Made by a program: the position numbers and the translations under genes. The notes under the pieces are model-generated. The model ran no database searches. It was not told the DNA's origin and saw only the letters and a list, made by a program, of their open reading frames with translations. A DNA stretch of 64,000 bases from Bimastos eiseni. Lineage: Eukaryota; Annelida; Clitellata; Crassiclitellata; Lumbricidae. Shown here piece by piece: positions 1 through 13,731 of this stretch. Positions within the stretch are counted from its first letter, which is position 1; each line of letters opens with the position of its first letter. The stretch covers positions 19,071,739 to 19,135,738 of the forward strand of contig OY365815.1 in NCBI GenBank assembly GCA_959347315.1, written 5' to 3'.

Positions 1-303
1 CCTTAGGTGGGTTGTAAGATTGCAGTCGTGTATTGCCTATGTCATTCTGACTTAGAAAAGAATGCCAGCGGAAAAATATTAGATTGTAACAGGGACGTCG
101 AAATGAGCAAGTGTACTTTAGGATAATGATGGCTTAATGCTTTATTTCCATGTTTGGTGCTTTGCTTTTCCCGTGAGTTGCGCGCATGGAGCAGCTAATT
201 GAAAGCAGAATGTTGCACTGATTCACGTTGTTCTTTGCTGTGGATTTTTACAGAGTCTGGAGAGTTAAAGCAGTGATTTTAATCATGTAGCATTCCACAT
301 GTA

Positions 304-373
304 TTAACCCTTTAACGACCAGCGTGTACTAAATGTATGGGAAAACATATGCAGCTGGTCGTTAAATGATTAA
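304..373. mobile_element. Tiny palindromic MITE-like element flanked by TTAA
   Basis: TTAA, then CCCTTTAACGACCAGC, a 30-nt loop, GCTGGTCGTTAAATGA and TTAA. Thirteen bases of each arm (311-323 and 354-366) are perfect complements, and the flanking TTAA copies sit exactly symmetrically. TTAA duplication with a CCC start is typical of piggyBac-type elements. At 62 bp it would be a minimal or decayed copy. Confidence 0.5.
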
Positions 374-2208
374 GTATCTTGGTGTCTTAACTTTCTTACT
401 GATTGTAGATTGGATTTCAGACGTGGAGTTCATTGAGGGTGAGGCACGTGATTTGTGTGAAGGTGTTTGATTAGTTTCTAGGTAGTGCAAGGGTACCATG
501 AGGTAGTAAGGGTACCATGCAGTGCTTGTACAGAGCACTCATGAAAAGCTTTGAAATGTATTGTATTTATGCATGTTTATATGTATGTGTGTATGTATGT
601 ATGCATGTAGATATATTGTAATTATTATTAATAATAATAATAATGATGATTTCCGTTTAATTTCCAATTGACAAACCGCAGTGTCATTACAGGTATAGTA
701 TGAACGAATTATGACAAATTATTACAGGAGTCGAATTTACCTGTCAGCAGCCATGCAAGGCGTCCATTACGTTGTGCATCTCATTTAAACAAATTCCACC
801 GCCTATCGAAGGAAGGACTAGTCAACCTCGTGGGTTATACGGCTATCAAACTCGGTTCCTCAGCTCTGCACCCCAGTGTGTTCTCCCCCGTTTTGGACTC
901 TGGGTGATGCTTAGGAGTGTCTGTGTTTGCTGAATTTGAGTGAAGAAGAGACTGAAGAAAGGAATGATAAAAGATGAGTAGATCTTGGAGGTAGGATAAT
1001 TGATGGCTGGTGATTGTAAGATTGGTGAGTGGTTGAAGATTATAGGTAAAAAAAATAGCAACTGTACCAACTGCATCGAAGGAGTTTAAGTCATTGAAGT
1101 GATTTTGACCATTTTAAAGATGAGGTGCATTGTTCCCCATACAGTTATAGTACACTCTCTTTTTAAAGTGTTGAGAACTAGGGTGTAATGGGGTGTAATT
1201 GAACATTTATATAGCACTCTTGAAGATATCTACTCAGGGTGATATGATTGTGTCAAAAGGTTTGATGGTTGCATGAACACTAGCATTCTGGATTGTTTGT
1301 AGATGCTTATTTAAGGTGAATTAATTTTAATCATGAAAAGTTGCAGAAGTTTAGTATATACATGGGATCGACAAGTGAAGTGGTTATTGCACTTTATGAT
1401 CAAATATGGGGCAATGTCGACAAAGGTCACAACTGTGCATGTTCCTGACAGGCAGTGTTGATCACGATACCGAAAACTCAAGACCCAGAGGTCCAAGACC
1501 GAGCGGTCCGAGAACGAGACCGAGACCGATACTCTTGACGTGTGAAAACTTATTGATGGGATTGGCAAGGCTAAGGATTTTGCTGAAGGTGAGTCCAAGA
1601 CTTAATGTGAGGGAGAAGCCAGATCCATTGAGGAAGGTTTTCTTGTGGATTTTCCAATATTCTTTATAGCAAGGTGCAGCATGCCTCACAGGCTAGAGCT
1701 GTCCAGGTCCCAGGCAGTCTACTAGTACCTGAACACTATGTATCCAGATCGATAAAAATTATTTGCGTACCTAGGGGTCCACATAAATGTCTGGTTTCCA
1801 TTTTGTTCAGCACAGGGAACAGTTTTCATGCAGTTAGATAATTATTATTACTCAGAATATGAGTAGCAGATAGCATTATGGAGAGCAGAATGTGGGTTGA
1901 AGGTAAAATGGGGAACCATTTCATCAGATGTTAGCATATGCTGGCTGCCTAATCTCAAATGTTAGCCAATTAAAGTAATTAAGTTCACACATCAAATTAA
2001 GGTGCATCCTTTTTTATGGCTGAACTTCTTTAAGAAGAGGGTTTGAATAAGGATTTCTTACAAGAGCTACTACTGTCTGGGCGGACATAAGTTTCTTTTC
2101 CTATGCAGGTCATTAGGAAGGGCACTAAGCTACAGATACCTGTAACTAAATTAGTTTGCCTTCAGGTGGATTAGCTTTAGTTTGGGCTCATGTGGAGCTT
2201 TGTGGGCT

Positions 2209-2690
2209 AGTTTACGAAGTGGAGCCAAAGTTGATGTTGGAGTGTAACTGGTGTTACAGTTCATGTGGGCTAGTTTTCTAAGTGGAGCCAAAGTTGATGT
2301 TCAAGTGTAACTGGTGTTACAGTAGTTTGTGTGTAGCCAAAGTTGATGTTGGGATATGATTGGTGTTACAGTAGTTAAGTGATATGAAAGTTGATGTACG
2401 AGTGTAACTGGAGTGGACCAAAGTTAATGTTGGGGTGTGACTGGTGTGTCAGTAGTCTAAATGGAACCCTCATGTGGTGGTTGAGTGTAACTGGTGTGTC
2501 AGTAGTTTCTAAGTCGGACCAAAGTTGATATTGGATTGTGATTGATGTTACAGTAATCTAAGTGGAACCAAGGTTGATAGTGGATTGTGACTGGTGTCAC
2601 AGTAGTCTAACTTCTAAGTGATGTGAAAGTTGATGTGTGAGTCTAATGGTTTGGATTTTGTAGTGTGACTGGTGTGTGGTAGATGTTAGA
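2209..2690. repeat. Degenerate tandem repeat, about 50-65 bp period
   Basis: About nine diverged copies of a unit containing CCAAAGTTGATGTT, then GTGTAACTGGTGTTACAGTA. Period varies because units have gained or lost pieces. Confidence 0.8.
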
Positions 2691-3138
2691 TGGATTGACA
2701 GTTGACTACTCCTTCTGGTTATAAGTCTGAGTGAATGACAGTTGATTATAATGAGGCTTTTGGTTGTGCAACTAAGTGGATGAGTTCTGGCAGTGCTGGT
2801 CCTTGTGGTGTGCGCTTGTGTGCTTGTTTTACCAGCTCAGGCACTCTGCTAATCGGTCCACTGTGTGTTTGGACTGTATATCTGTATGAACTATTTAGCC
2901 ATCTCTAAGTGATGATCTGTTGCAATCGGTCGTTTTCCCTTGTGGCCCTCGGTGGCCAGAGGAGAGGCAATTGGTGCTTCCAGTCTCTGGATTGGAATGG
3001 CTGAATGTGTATGTGCGATGGGCTGAGACCATAGGACCCATTGTCCAACAGAAATCGATTATCATTGAAGGGCTTGTTTTTGCTGGGCTGGCCTCTCATT
3101 ACTTAATAGCATTTTATGCTTGCACTATATTAGGCCAT

Positions 3139-3190
3139 TGCTTGTATGTCTGCCTGTATGTCTGCCTGTCTGTCTGCCTGTATGTGTGTA
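3139..3190. repeat. TGTC/TGCC microsatellite
   Basis: Repeated tetranucleotides GTATGTCTGCCT and TGTC. Confidence 0.85.
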
Positions 3191-4956
3191 TATGTGTCAC
3201 TTGTTTCAGTGTTTTCTGTTGTACCACATCCGCGTGGTGATACACTCTGTATGGTTCATAGACTAAAGCATGGTTAGTGGCTTTATAGAAAATGTGCAGA
3301 ATGCTTCCAGAGATCATATTGATACAGAAAACAGTTTTTGAAATTAGAAAACATCATTTCTACAGGAATGCTCGCATTTGTTTAATTTCGTTGAATGTCT
3401 TTACGTGTATACTTGCGTATTTTTGTTCTTGTTCGTGGCTGTATGCTTATGTGTGTGTATGTAAGTATGCCCAACTGATTGTGCATGTGTACTTACGCTT
3501 GCGTGCGTGTCTGGAAAACCATTATCCCTTGGTGACCATGGCTGGCTTTCCCTGTTAAGCTAGGATAAGGCAAATATTTCCAGATATTTAGGGGCTGTTA
3601 ATGTCAATTTGAAGTCTCCTCAGCCTTTGTGACAGTGCAAATATTTATTTTACCGTTTAGTTGTAATATTTAGCTTTGTGACCAGGAACATGAGACAACC
3701 TATTGTAGTGTATGGCTAGATCCAATTTATTGTCGTTAATTGTGCTCACATTGTCACTTCCTGTCACTAACTGTTGAAGACAATGCGTGTTGCTTCACTG
3801 TCATTCATTCAGCTGGCGTCATCCTCGTCATGCTTTAAGCAGTGTCTGATTAGAGTTGACACCAGTGTGGCTGGAATGGGCATTTATGTGGGCATTAACT
3901 GTCTGGAAGTAGAGCAGTCGTTTTGATGAATGGTTGGTCATTGTGGCATAGTTACCAGAGAAGGATGTCATGCAAACTAAGCATGCTTGATTACTAGACA
4001 TGATGCCTAGGAGGATTTGGGCCATGGTTGGTGTCTGCTGTTACCAGGCACTTCTGTGTTTAAGGGCATGGAGCATACTTGATTGAAGTCAAAGACCCTG
4101 TCATCTAATTCAGTGGTTCTCAAGTCATGAACAGCGGACTGCCAGCGGTTCCCGAGCGTGTGAGCTAGGTGATCCGCAGTGGTGAGCTGCCCATTACTCT
4201 ATAAGTGTTCTTCCCCCCTAAACAGCATGACGTTCTGATGCCCCAGTTCGCAAAATGGTATTCCGGTCGGGTTTATTTCTATGATATCTGTTCTGTGGTT
4301 TTGTTGAGGTGACTACTGTTCATATCATTATGAAAACATTTTACCTTGATCATTACATTTGTTCACTTTTATTAATTGGTTTGTTACAGGTTGTAGGTCG
4401 TTTATGGTCCCTTGAGTGAAACTTCTCAGAGCAACCGATCTAAATTTGCTTTTGTTCAAACATGGTTATTGTGGTGATGACGCTGATAATGATGGTGGTG
4501 ATGATTTGATGCGACCATAACAGAGGTGTTTGTTTTTGCTGTTGGCTAAAAAAATTTGTGAAGAGAAATGGGCATAGGTAATGATGAATTCATGGCAAAA
4601 TTAGATAGTACAGAACTCAGAGATAATAGATTCTTGAGAATGAAAGAATGTTGATGATTCCACATTTTTTAAGATGAATGTATTTCTTATTTATTTACTG
4701 TATGTCTAATATTTTGGAAAAACAGGTTTGGGTTAATTTTTAAAGTTGTTTTTATTTTTTCTTGTAGCCCAAATTCTTGTGCTCATTATATAAGCTGTTT
4801 GTTATATTTGTGTTGTTTCAAGGTTTGTAGACAAAATGATGGTTGTGGTTTGTGTTAGATGCTAGGGAGCATACAATAGTTTCCATTTTGTATTCAGTTT
4901 CTTATTTTGCTCATAGTTGTTGGATCATATGCTCTGGTTAACACTTTTATGTGCTC

Positions 4957-5030
4957 GTGAATAAGCTTGTGCCCTGAGCTTAGCTTTCAAGTGGCATTTT
5001 AGTAATTTTGAGTTCACGGGTTCAATTTTA
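4957..5030 (+). repeat. Dispersed repeat copy 1 (CpG-poor)
   Basis: CTCGTGAATAAGCTTGTGCC followed by GAGCTTAGCTTTCAAGTGGC and TTTTGAG aligns with copies at about 52,617 and 63,717. Relative to the last copy, GCG and GGCG positions read GTG and GGCA here. Confidence 0.65.
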
Positions 5031-5611
5031 CATAATGGTAGCTGCCAATGCCTGTTGTTTTCTGAGGATTTGTTAAAACCCATAATTCTTTCCATCTGAT
5101 TTTTCTGTTGGGTTGATAGACAACACACTTGTGTGATTTTACATTGTAGTAATTCACATGATATTGTAGTACGTGCTGAAGCAGGTTATAGCTTGTCCAC
5201 GGCTGGTTATGAGTGAGCTCTACTTTGGTGCCTGGTCTCAGCTGCCAGCAATAGGCAGATTTTCTAGTGTGGGACAAGAACATATTTCTATTTCGACCAG
5301 TTTCATTGAAGGCTGTAATGTTGCATTACTTGTTCATTCATTTTGTTGTGCTTTATTAATGCCCATCAGTTCCTCGGTTGATTGTCCTTGATTAGACCGC
5401 TTTCATAATGGACGACAATGATGGCCAGTGAACGCGCTTTCAATTATGCAGGGCATAGGTGGCATTGTTGGCGCAGACAAAGCGGATGGCACCGACTCCT
5501 TGTCTTCTATTCTTAGGACGTTGTTGCTGAAACATTCAGCTGTTGTTAGTGGACAAATAGAGAAGCGCTAACATTTGCTATTGAGTATCCTGCCTCAAAC
5601 AGCATGCATTA

Positions 5612-6508
5612 ATAATAGGGATCAGCCGGAAATCGCCTCGGACATTCGCCTCGGCCGAATATCTCAATTTTCATCACTACTCGGAAGTATTCGCCTCGGC
5701 AAATACTTAACACGCAAATAGTTGCAAAAATTAATTTTTTAAATTTAACTAAGGATTACTTAAATTTTACTTTGTCATTTTGACAATATTATGTTTTTGA
5801 AGTTTTCTGTTTTTTTGCCTCCCCATGAGTAAACAACAACTTCAACAAGATGGCAACCGGAAATAAAATAAAGAGTCTCGATCATCCAGCGCTAGTAAAT
5901 TAAGGCGCTAGTAACCATGAGTACCTGACGCCATAAACATTTTCAATTTTTTCATTTCCGGTCAATCTAATTGGTAACTATAGCAACAAACCCAAAGAGG
6001 TTAAAGCTTATATTATATTAATATTATAATTATATAACCTAGAGAGGACAGCCTAACCTTTTCCTTAAGAATAAAATAAAAATGGCAGTCTGTGGTCTTT
6101 GACAGACGGCAACAACACTTTCCGCCATTTAATAAAGTAATAGCCTAAGCCTAACTGAAAAAAAGCTAGTTGGTCAGCTGCTTCAAGCGATATATTTTGA
6201 TTACTTTCCTTCTTATATAGTATATTCTATTGCAGGCCTAAAACATGTCAGTCACAATATCCACATGTTATTAGGATTTAGGACTGGAGTTCGAGGCTAG
6301 ATTATTTCTAAATTTTCTATACCTCTTTGGTGCAGACGTAGAGACGTTGATTCATTTAATGAAGTTAAAACTTAAAAACTTCAAAGAATTGGTACTCAGT
6401 TACTACCCGGTTCGTACCCGGATCCGGCAAATAGTACATCCAGAATTTTTCAAATACTCGGATTCGGTACTCGGTGAAAATTGTCTACCCGGCTGACCAC
6501 TAATTAAT
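5612..6508. mobile_element. Candidate non-autonomous DNA transposon
   Basis: The left end AGGGATCAGCCGG and the reverse complement of the right end, AGTGGTCAGCCGG, match at 11 of 13 positions. Flanks CATTAATA and AATTAATA differ at one base, as an aged 8-bp target duplication would. The interior has no long reading frame and contains CCTCGG and TACTCGG motifs near both ends. hAT-like by duplication length only. Confidence 0.4.
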
Positions 6509-7398
6509 AATTCATTGAACATCACTGAATAATTTCTTTTCTGTTGTCATGTTCGCCTCTGAGTAGGTGTCTTGAAGGGGTGCTCCTAAGCGATGTTTGC
6601 CAGGTCCTGAAAATGCGCCTCCCTCTGCCACACACCAACAGGCGTAACTTGCTACCACAGCCACAAGGATATATCTTACCACCTAAGGATGTCAGCAATT
6701 TCATGCCTTGGCTACTATATGGAAACATATATTATTGAGTCAGATATAACTGAATATGGGATTGGGGATCTAGGAGGTGGCAATGTTGAACTATGATTTG
6801 ACAATATAAAAAAGGTAAATTAGATGTTGCAGTCTTATCAGATTAATGTTTTCTTTGAATTTAACGAATATTGTATCATATTGTATTGCTAGATCAAATT
6901 CCTGAAAAGAATTAAATGAAAAAAGACTGTATACACACTGCACAGTATTGTTTAAAATATTGCTTAATATGTGACCAGTTATTATGCACATACTGTAGAA
7001 GTATAAAGTATCTGTAGTACATTGTGTAATGCACTTGTTTGCATGCATGTAATTGAACTGCAATTATTTTAGTGTGAGAGTTTTTCAACAGGATCCTATT
7101 ATTAACATGACTGGTTGAGTTAGCTTCCTGTTTAGTTCTGGGAGAGTAAATGTATGGCTCTGTGTTATTAGAAGCTGTGTTATTACATATTGGTACAAGA
7201 TCCTAAATTCCGGACTTATGCCTCTGTGTGTCAGATGAAATGCACTGATGTTCCCATGATAAAAACTGTTACTACAATTAGGCCTTCACTGAAGGCGTTA
7301 CGATAATTGGTCATGGCTGCCTCAACCAGGAGCTTCCTTATTTCAAAATCAGTTGTGGATAAGGATGAGAGATAATGTGTAATATATGTGAACTTAGG

Positions 7399-7446
7399 TA
7401 AACAGACAGGCAGGCAGGCAGGCTTACAGACAGACAGGCAGATGGA
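7399..7446. repeat. CAGG/CAGA microsatellite
   Basis: Runs of GACAGGCAGGCAGG and GACAGACAGG. Confidence 0.85.
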
Positions 7447-7628
7447 TGTAGGCAATCACAGACAGACAAAGAGACAAACAGTCAGAGTGATTTAGATTTT
7501 CCTAGAATGTGTCAAAGCAAAGGTTACATGGTTGAGATGTAGACTATCCACTTGGTGTTGTGTTGTTTGAAATCAGCATTCATGGCATTGATCCGGAAGA
7601 AGACAAAACAATATAAATAGGTAAGTGG

Positions 7629-7630
7629 GT

Positions 7631-7666
<36 letters not shown>

Positions 7667-7667
7667 C
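7629..7667. repeat. (GAT)n microsatellite
   Basis: About 12 uninterrupted ATG/GAT triplets. Confidence 0.95.
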
Positions 7668-10226
7668 TGGGTTTTGGACTGGTGGGTGACCCATCGGAAA
7701 ACGGCTCTTACCAGAAATCAATACAAAGTCATGTGAGACTTCTGTCCAGCGACAATCGGCCTCCAGGGAATAATCATGTCCAACCTTTTATACAGCTCTG
7801 TGCTGGATCCATGTCAGAGGAGGCAGGCCAGATCTAACCTACAAATGCATGGGGTCTATTGGGCTGAAAGCGCCGCCGGACGGAGACAGTAGTCCTGGGA
7901 CGATTTTCTAAAGTCTGTCTCTCCCTGTCCAGTGGGATTGTATTGCTTGATATGATTGGTATTTGTGGACTGGCTTGTATGTGTTTTATGGACGTTTATA
8001 CAACACCCTTTGCAGCATACTGCTGTGTCGAGGTACTGCTTATTTCTCTTGTGATTAGTTAGAAGTACTGAAGGAGGTTTGAAGTGGCCAGATGGATGAA
8101 TGTGTGCACACATGAAGTGTGTAAGGGAACTTTCTATGATGAGGCATTGTCACTGGCAATGCGCTTTCATTAGCTCTGTACGTGAAGTGCCCGTAATATA
8201 CATTTATGGATGAACTGTTGAAACAGGTTACACAATGGGTTCTCATCAATCCGTAGTGGTAGATGCAATCCCGGATATGTGCTGGTCAAAGGATTGGGAA
8301 ATGGGCCACTTCCTATGTACAGCCAGCAACTCATGGACACCTCTGCATGGCAGGTCCCATTGATTGGTCGTAATTTCTTATTATATGCAGTCACATTAGA
8401 AGTTACTGGGTTGGAGTTAGAGATCAACGAGACGTGAGTACAATTGATTGCATTTGATTGGTTTGGCATAAATGGAGTGATGTGATCATGTGAAGTGGTA
8501 TCCATCTCATACATCAGATGAAATCGAGCGATGGTCTGATGACAACTGGTGTTTCTTGCTTACTCGTTTATCATTTGCTGTTACATTCTTCTTGTTTGCT
8601 AAGAATTATTTCAGAGAGTCATTTGATGTTTGTCTGTATAGAGCTTTCAGTTTCTGGCTTTTCTTAAACGATTTCCTTATGTGACTGTTTTTCCATTATG
8701 CGCTTCTTAACTCTCTAATTTCGCTGTCCGTAATAAAGACTCTTTCTCCGCTTTGTTTGTCTTCATCGTAGACTGTTTCACTCGTAGGTTTGTTTATTTT
8801 TTGTGGGTCGTTTTTTCACTACCTTCATCAGTCTAATGTATGCTCTTTCTTGGCTAATCTTTCGTGGTTATCCAGTACATACGTAACTTCGACATTCGTA
8901 TAATTGATCTGCTCTTCTACATGATGGTCCTAGGCCCCTGGTTGGCCCTCATAGTCATAGGAGGAAAACAAATCCGTACAGTTTCGATGAATTTATGTAA
9001 GGTCTCAGATGATGGTTACCAAACTTAGCCTGCTTCTTTTAGCTTATGGGATATTACAGCAGTTTTTTGAAGATTACTAAAGTGTGTGCAATGTACATAA
9101 TAATTTTATTACTATGATATACATTTTGGTTATGTTATGATATGTCTGCAAAATCGAAATACTTATTGGCTTAGCTCAAAAAGACTGGTCCTTTCAAAAT
9201 GAGCTTTGCAATTTCCTTAGCAATGTGAGCTGCTTCTTAAATGGATGTCATTCTAGCTGGCTAGAATTTGAATCATGTGGCCATTTTGACATTATTACCA
9301 AAACGTTTACTTGAGTTACTTTAATTCTCTGTCAAGCACACGTTGTGCATCTTAAATATCTTGAATTTTGCACCATTTTTCAATTTTATGAAATAAATGA
9401 CGTTGACAGTGGTCCACTAACAGATTCTGGCAGCTGGTCGACCTGTGATTGGCCCAAATGCACTAATGTTGCTGAGTTTACAGACACGGTTGACGAATGT
9501 CTTGCAGCTGACACTGAGGTAGCTTGTCTACAAATGGTACAAATTGGGAGGCAGCTGTCACAAAACACACTGATTTTAATCTAGCTGCTTATGGGGTTTT
9601 TGAAGTAACTACTCAGTAGTAGGGTTAGTCATCACCCCATCAAAGTCTCTATGGGGATTGCAGTTGTGGTCGTGGCATTTGCTTTATATTTTGTGGTTGG
9701 TCGAACCATGATAGATCAATTTACATAAATTTGACCTAATTTCTGGGTCAGCAGTTTTTCTGTCGGCCAATGGTAATGCAGTACATACATGACCTTCTGT
9801 AGGTCAAAAATCTGTGGTCTTGGTATGTGGCAAGTGACTTAAATATTTCTGTTAGTTGTTTGCCTGTTTACATCACATTTACCAAATCTTATCGAAGAGC
9901 AGTTAGTCAATTTTATTTAGTGAAATAGACATGATTATGTTGGTATGCTGCCTTTCAAAATTCTTGTAAGATTTCTGGTTAAAGCTGAAGATGTTACTAA
10001 CATTTTAAGTTTCAAATCCTGGCCACGTTATATGTTGAAGACGTCCTGCCTTCTTCAGTCATGACATTTATCTCCAGTTGCAGTATGACCATGATTGAAT
10101 TGAACTTTGTCAATTTCTAGATTTATTTACACTTATTTCACTCTTTCTACATCTGTGTGATTAATGAGTCTTTTCTTTTGTAGTTGTTTTTGCGTTAATT
10201 TAATTTTTTGTGTCTATCTCGTGTAG

Positions 10227-10325
10227 CGAAGTTTTGATGACGTTCTTCTTTCTCAGTCTTCCCTGATGTCAAATGGAACAGATTTAAACTCGGCTCAGTT
10301 GGACATGGCCAATGATGCCAAAAAG
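10227..10325 (+). CDS. PTBP1: PTBP exon a: N-terminal region
   Basis: 33 codons, phase 0 at both ends, between acceptor GTGTAG and donor GTAACG. It begins [10 protein letters not shown] and ends MANDAKK. In human PTBP1 the corresponding exon also begins with the R of the KR pair of the nuclear localisation signal and leads into SKKFKG, so the preceding exon should end in a Lys codon. A weaker internal acceptor (TTTCTCAG, ending at 10256) could shorten the exon. Confidence 0.85.
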
Positions 10326-13300
10326 GTAACGGAATTTCTATTGTATAACAATGCTTTCTCTTATTCATTTGAGATATCTAGTCTTTGAAAATTCGATCAG
10401 TATTTGGAAAAGCTTGTGGTATACAGGCACCAAACATGATGTCAAGTGTTGGGTGCAATCACCGGAGATCATGAATGTGCATGTAGATTGTAGAAGGTGC
10501 GAGATAGCTGGGCGATGTGGTTGGAATAGGCAAGATTGCAGGCTGGAGAAGAGTAAGTCATGTCCAGCAGTCATGCTTAGGGCTATAGAGACTTCGTATA
10601 TCGTGATGTAACACAGATATTCTAAGCAATATCATAACATTAACTGTTGTGTGCATTGCTCGAAATTAAAATTCCTCTTTCAGCAGCCAATTTTTCGGAG
10701 GTTTCTGTTGCGTCATTTTGTGAAAATATTCATTGAAATTTATTGACTGAGCCATGTCCATAATTTATGTTTGCTAACTTAGAAAATTCCACTTTCATCT
10801 ATATATCTAATTATTCTGATTGTTACTGATGTCCATCTTTGCTTTACAGTTACTTGCATGATGACATCAACAAAACAGTGCGTTAAAACAAGTCGTGTAT
10901 GTGTGTGCACGCTTGTGTAATTATTTTGTAATTTTCATATAATTTTTCATTTCTAAGCCTATGTAGATGCTTAACAGAGAATTGTGCCTTCTGTGAATTG
11001 TGTTTTTATGGCATAAACCGAATCACGTGACACCTGATCAGTCAGGTTACACAGTTGGAGTAATATCTGAAAACAGTAGTTATTAATGTAGACAGAATAT
11101 TGTATGGGTGCAATTCTGTGTTAATGTAGCATGTTCACTTACTGTGATTGACAGACTGACAGTTCACAATCTTTTATTGCAGTTTTATAGAACTGTCTTA
11201 CAGTAGGTGACATTGAATGCGCTTTGACTCTAATAGACTCAGTATTCCTGTTAATGTTCTAGATATGTTGAAGCTAAGCAACAGATATTAGTCTTAAAGG
11301 ATCCAGTTGAAATATAATCCTTGGTTCACAACACTGTCTCCTTTCTAATGCAGTAGTTTCCAGTGTTTAACGATACCTCATTTCTGCCATGGTCGTTAAT
11401 GTCATCCCCTTCTTTACCCAGGCTTGGCACTCGCACTACCAGAATGTGGGCAGTGGAGGAGTCAAGGGCCACTTTGTCTGAAGTGACCAGAAACACTGCA
11501 ATGCACTGCCATATGTCTGAGGGTAGAGAGTTTAAGGCATACAGCAGATCCAAATGCCTTCTTCTCTTTCTGTACCTTTGTTTGTAACGTCAGTGTTTCT
11601 GAGGCTATTTACATTACATACATGTCTTTAATTATAGCCTGGATTTTGGTTTACTCATGTGGATGTCGTTTTGTCTGGTTAACCCTCTGGGCTTAACCTA
11701 TCTTGGCCACCACATGATGCAGTCTAAAGCTGTCTCTCTTGGTATCTGGATGCTGCTGGGTAGTGTTTCTGTTCTTTAAAATAATTTGCTGTATTGATAT
11801 GACCCTCCCTTTGCCAAAAGCAGTCTATAAGTGGCAGAATTCTCTCAATGTACTGATTCAATACAAATCCAGGATGTGTATGTGATCATTGAAGTTTATC
11901 CATGAAACTTATCCATTATAGTATGGAAATTTGTCCCAGAAATTTCAACAAGTCAGATTAACGTGCAAGCCAGCATTTGTATTTGCTTGCCTGTGGTAGC
12001 ACTCATATATTAGCAGACAAATGTGATATATTTTGTAGTTTGTTCACAATTTAACATTACTATTATATGTTATGTCAGGTTCTGATGACTCACAGAACTT
12101 GTCAGATGGTCACATTGAAAGTATGATTGCAAAGGGCATTTTGTAAATTGTTCACTAAGTACACATCCAGATGATTGTCGTAATTATTTCATAGATATAG
12201 AATTCATAAATGATTGGTGTACATGAAGTAAAGTATTCATAGTCATACATCAAGTGTTGTATGATCATAGTTAAAAAAATTGATTTAAATGCCTATGATG
12301 AAGTAGAACTAAGTAGGAATCAGACAGGATCATGATGTAACTCGTGTTGAGGGAATTATGTAGCTCATGTAGAGGCATTCGTGCAACACATGTAGAGGAA
12401 CTCATGTGGAAGAACTTATGCAGAGGAACTCATGTAGAGGAACTCATGTTTAGGAACTCACGTAAAGGAACTCATGCAGAGGAACTCTTGTAAAGGAACT
12501 CATGTAGAGGAACTCATGTAAAGGAACTCATGTAGAGGAACTCATGTAGAGGAACTCTTGTAAAGGAACTCATGTAGAGGAACTCATGTAAAGGAACTCA
12601 TGCAGAGGAACTCATGTAGAGGAACTCATGTAGAGGAACTCATGCCATGGAGAGGAACTCATGTAGAAGAACTCATGTAAAGGAACTCATGTAGAGAAAC
12701 TCATGTAGAGGAACTCATGTAGAGGAACTCATGTGGAGGAACTCGTATAGAGGAACTCGTGTAGAGGAACTCGTGCAGAGGAACTCATGCAGAGGAACTC
12801 ATGCAGAGAAACTCATGTAGAGATATCTTTGTGATGGGCAGAAAGAGAGGGACAGGAAAGGAAACCATGGTGACATTCTTACTGGCGCTCGGGAGGTTTG
12901 TTGTCAGCAGCCGACGAAGTCTTCATATTGTTCGGCTGGAGATGAAGCAGACGCTGCGCTCCGCATCCATTTATTAGCACAGAGTGCATAGGGAATTGCT
13001 AGTTGGCATTCAACTGGAGTGGATCTCATGGGTAAAAACTAATCTAATGATGGCAGATTACAGAATAGCAGATCGGTCTGATAGACAAACAGCCCATGTT
13101 GGTTAATGTGACCAAATTGTTGATGTTTCATTACGTTTTCGTCCATTTAATGGCGGCAACAGGACTTTTCTAAATCCTGCCTTTGCAGGCGATCCTCCTT
13201 CGCTTCCTATCCGGTTGTATTTGCTACAGTATATACGCATTTGCTTGGAATATCCTCTATCTGCTTGAATAAGTTTGCTGTGCGTTTGGCTTGTGAGAGA

Positions 13301-13689
13301 TGATGACTTACTGAAAAAACAACTGGTCATTGATGACTTTAGCGTAATTACTATAATTTAGTATAATTGAGGTATTATGTAACAGCCATTTGGAGTTTGA
13401 TTGAGTTGTGTCATTTTTATGAGGTTTAAAAAACAGAGGAAAACTCTGTGAGTTGTTTTGTCTCTTCTGAAAGAACTGCTTTACATTACGTGTTTGGTCA
13501 GACTGTAATCGACTGCAGTTAATGTCAGTAATGTAATGTATTAGAAATTAGAAGTGTTGCAAGATGTAATCTTCTTTGTGAGTTGTGTTATATAAGGGAT
13601 TTATGTTTTAAAATTAATGCAGGATAAGCAGGCTCCGTTTCACTCCCAGTGTAAAACTTCTGTGCCCAAACCTTCTCTTAGTATCTTAG

Positions 13690-13731
<42 letters not shown>

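Larger units (their letters stand above)
1..10226. other. Region upstream of the first identified PTBP exon
   Basis: No exon could be supported here. It probably contains PTBP intron 1 and perhaps the promoter and first exon, but no ATG reading towards a Lys codon with a donor looked convincing. Contents: a 62-bp palindromic TTAA-flanked element (304-373), a degenerate tandem repeat (2209-2690), TGTC/CAGG/GAT microsatellites, a dispersed repeat copy at 4957 and a possible inverted-repeat element at 5612-6508. CpG is sparse. Confidence 0.5.

Noticed and set aside
1406..1669. Open frame with a strong GTGAGT donor as a possible first PTBP exon
   Set aside because: The sequence shows no likeness to PTBP N-termini and no start context; the donor alone is weak evidence.
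5409..5432. ATGGACGACAATGATGGCC as PTBP start
   Set aside because: An in-frame TGA follows after seven codons and no donor intervenes.
12339..12823. Possible CRISPR array
   Set aside because: Units are directly adjacent 14-mers without unique spacers, in animal DNA; it is a minisatellite.
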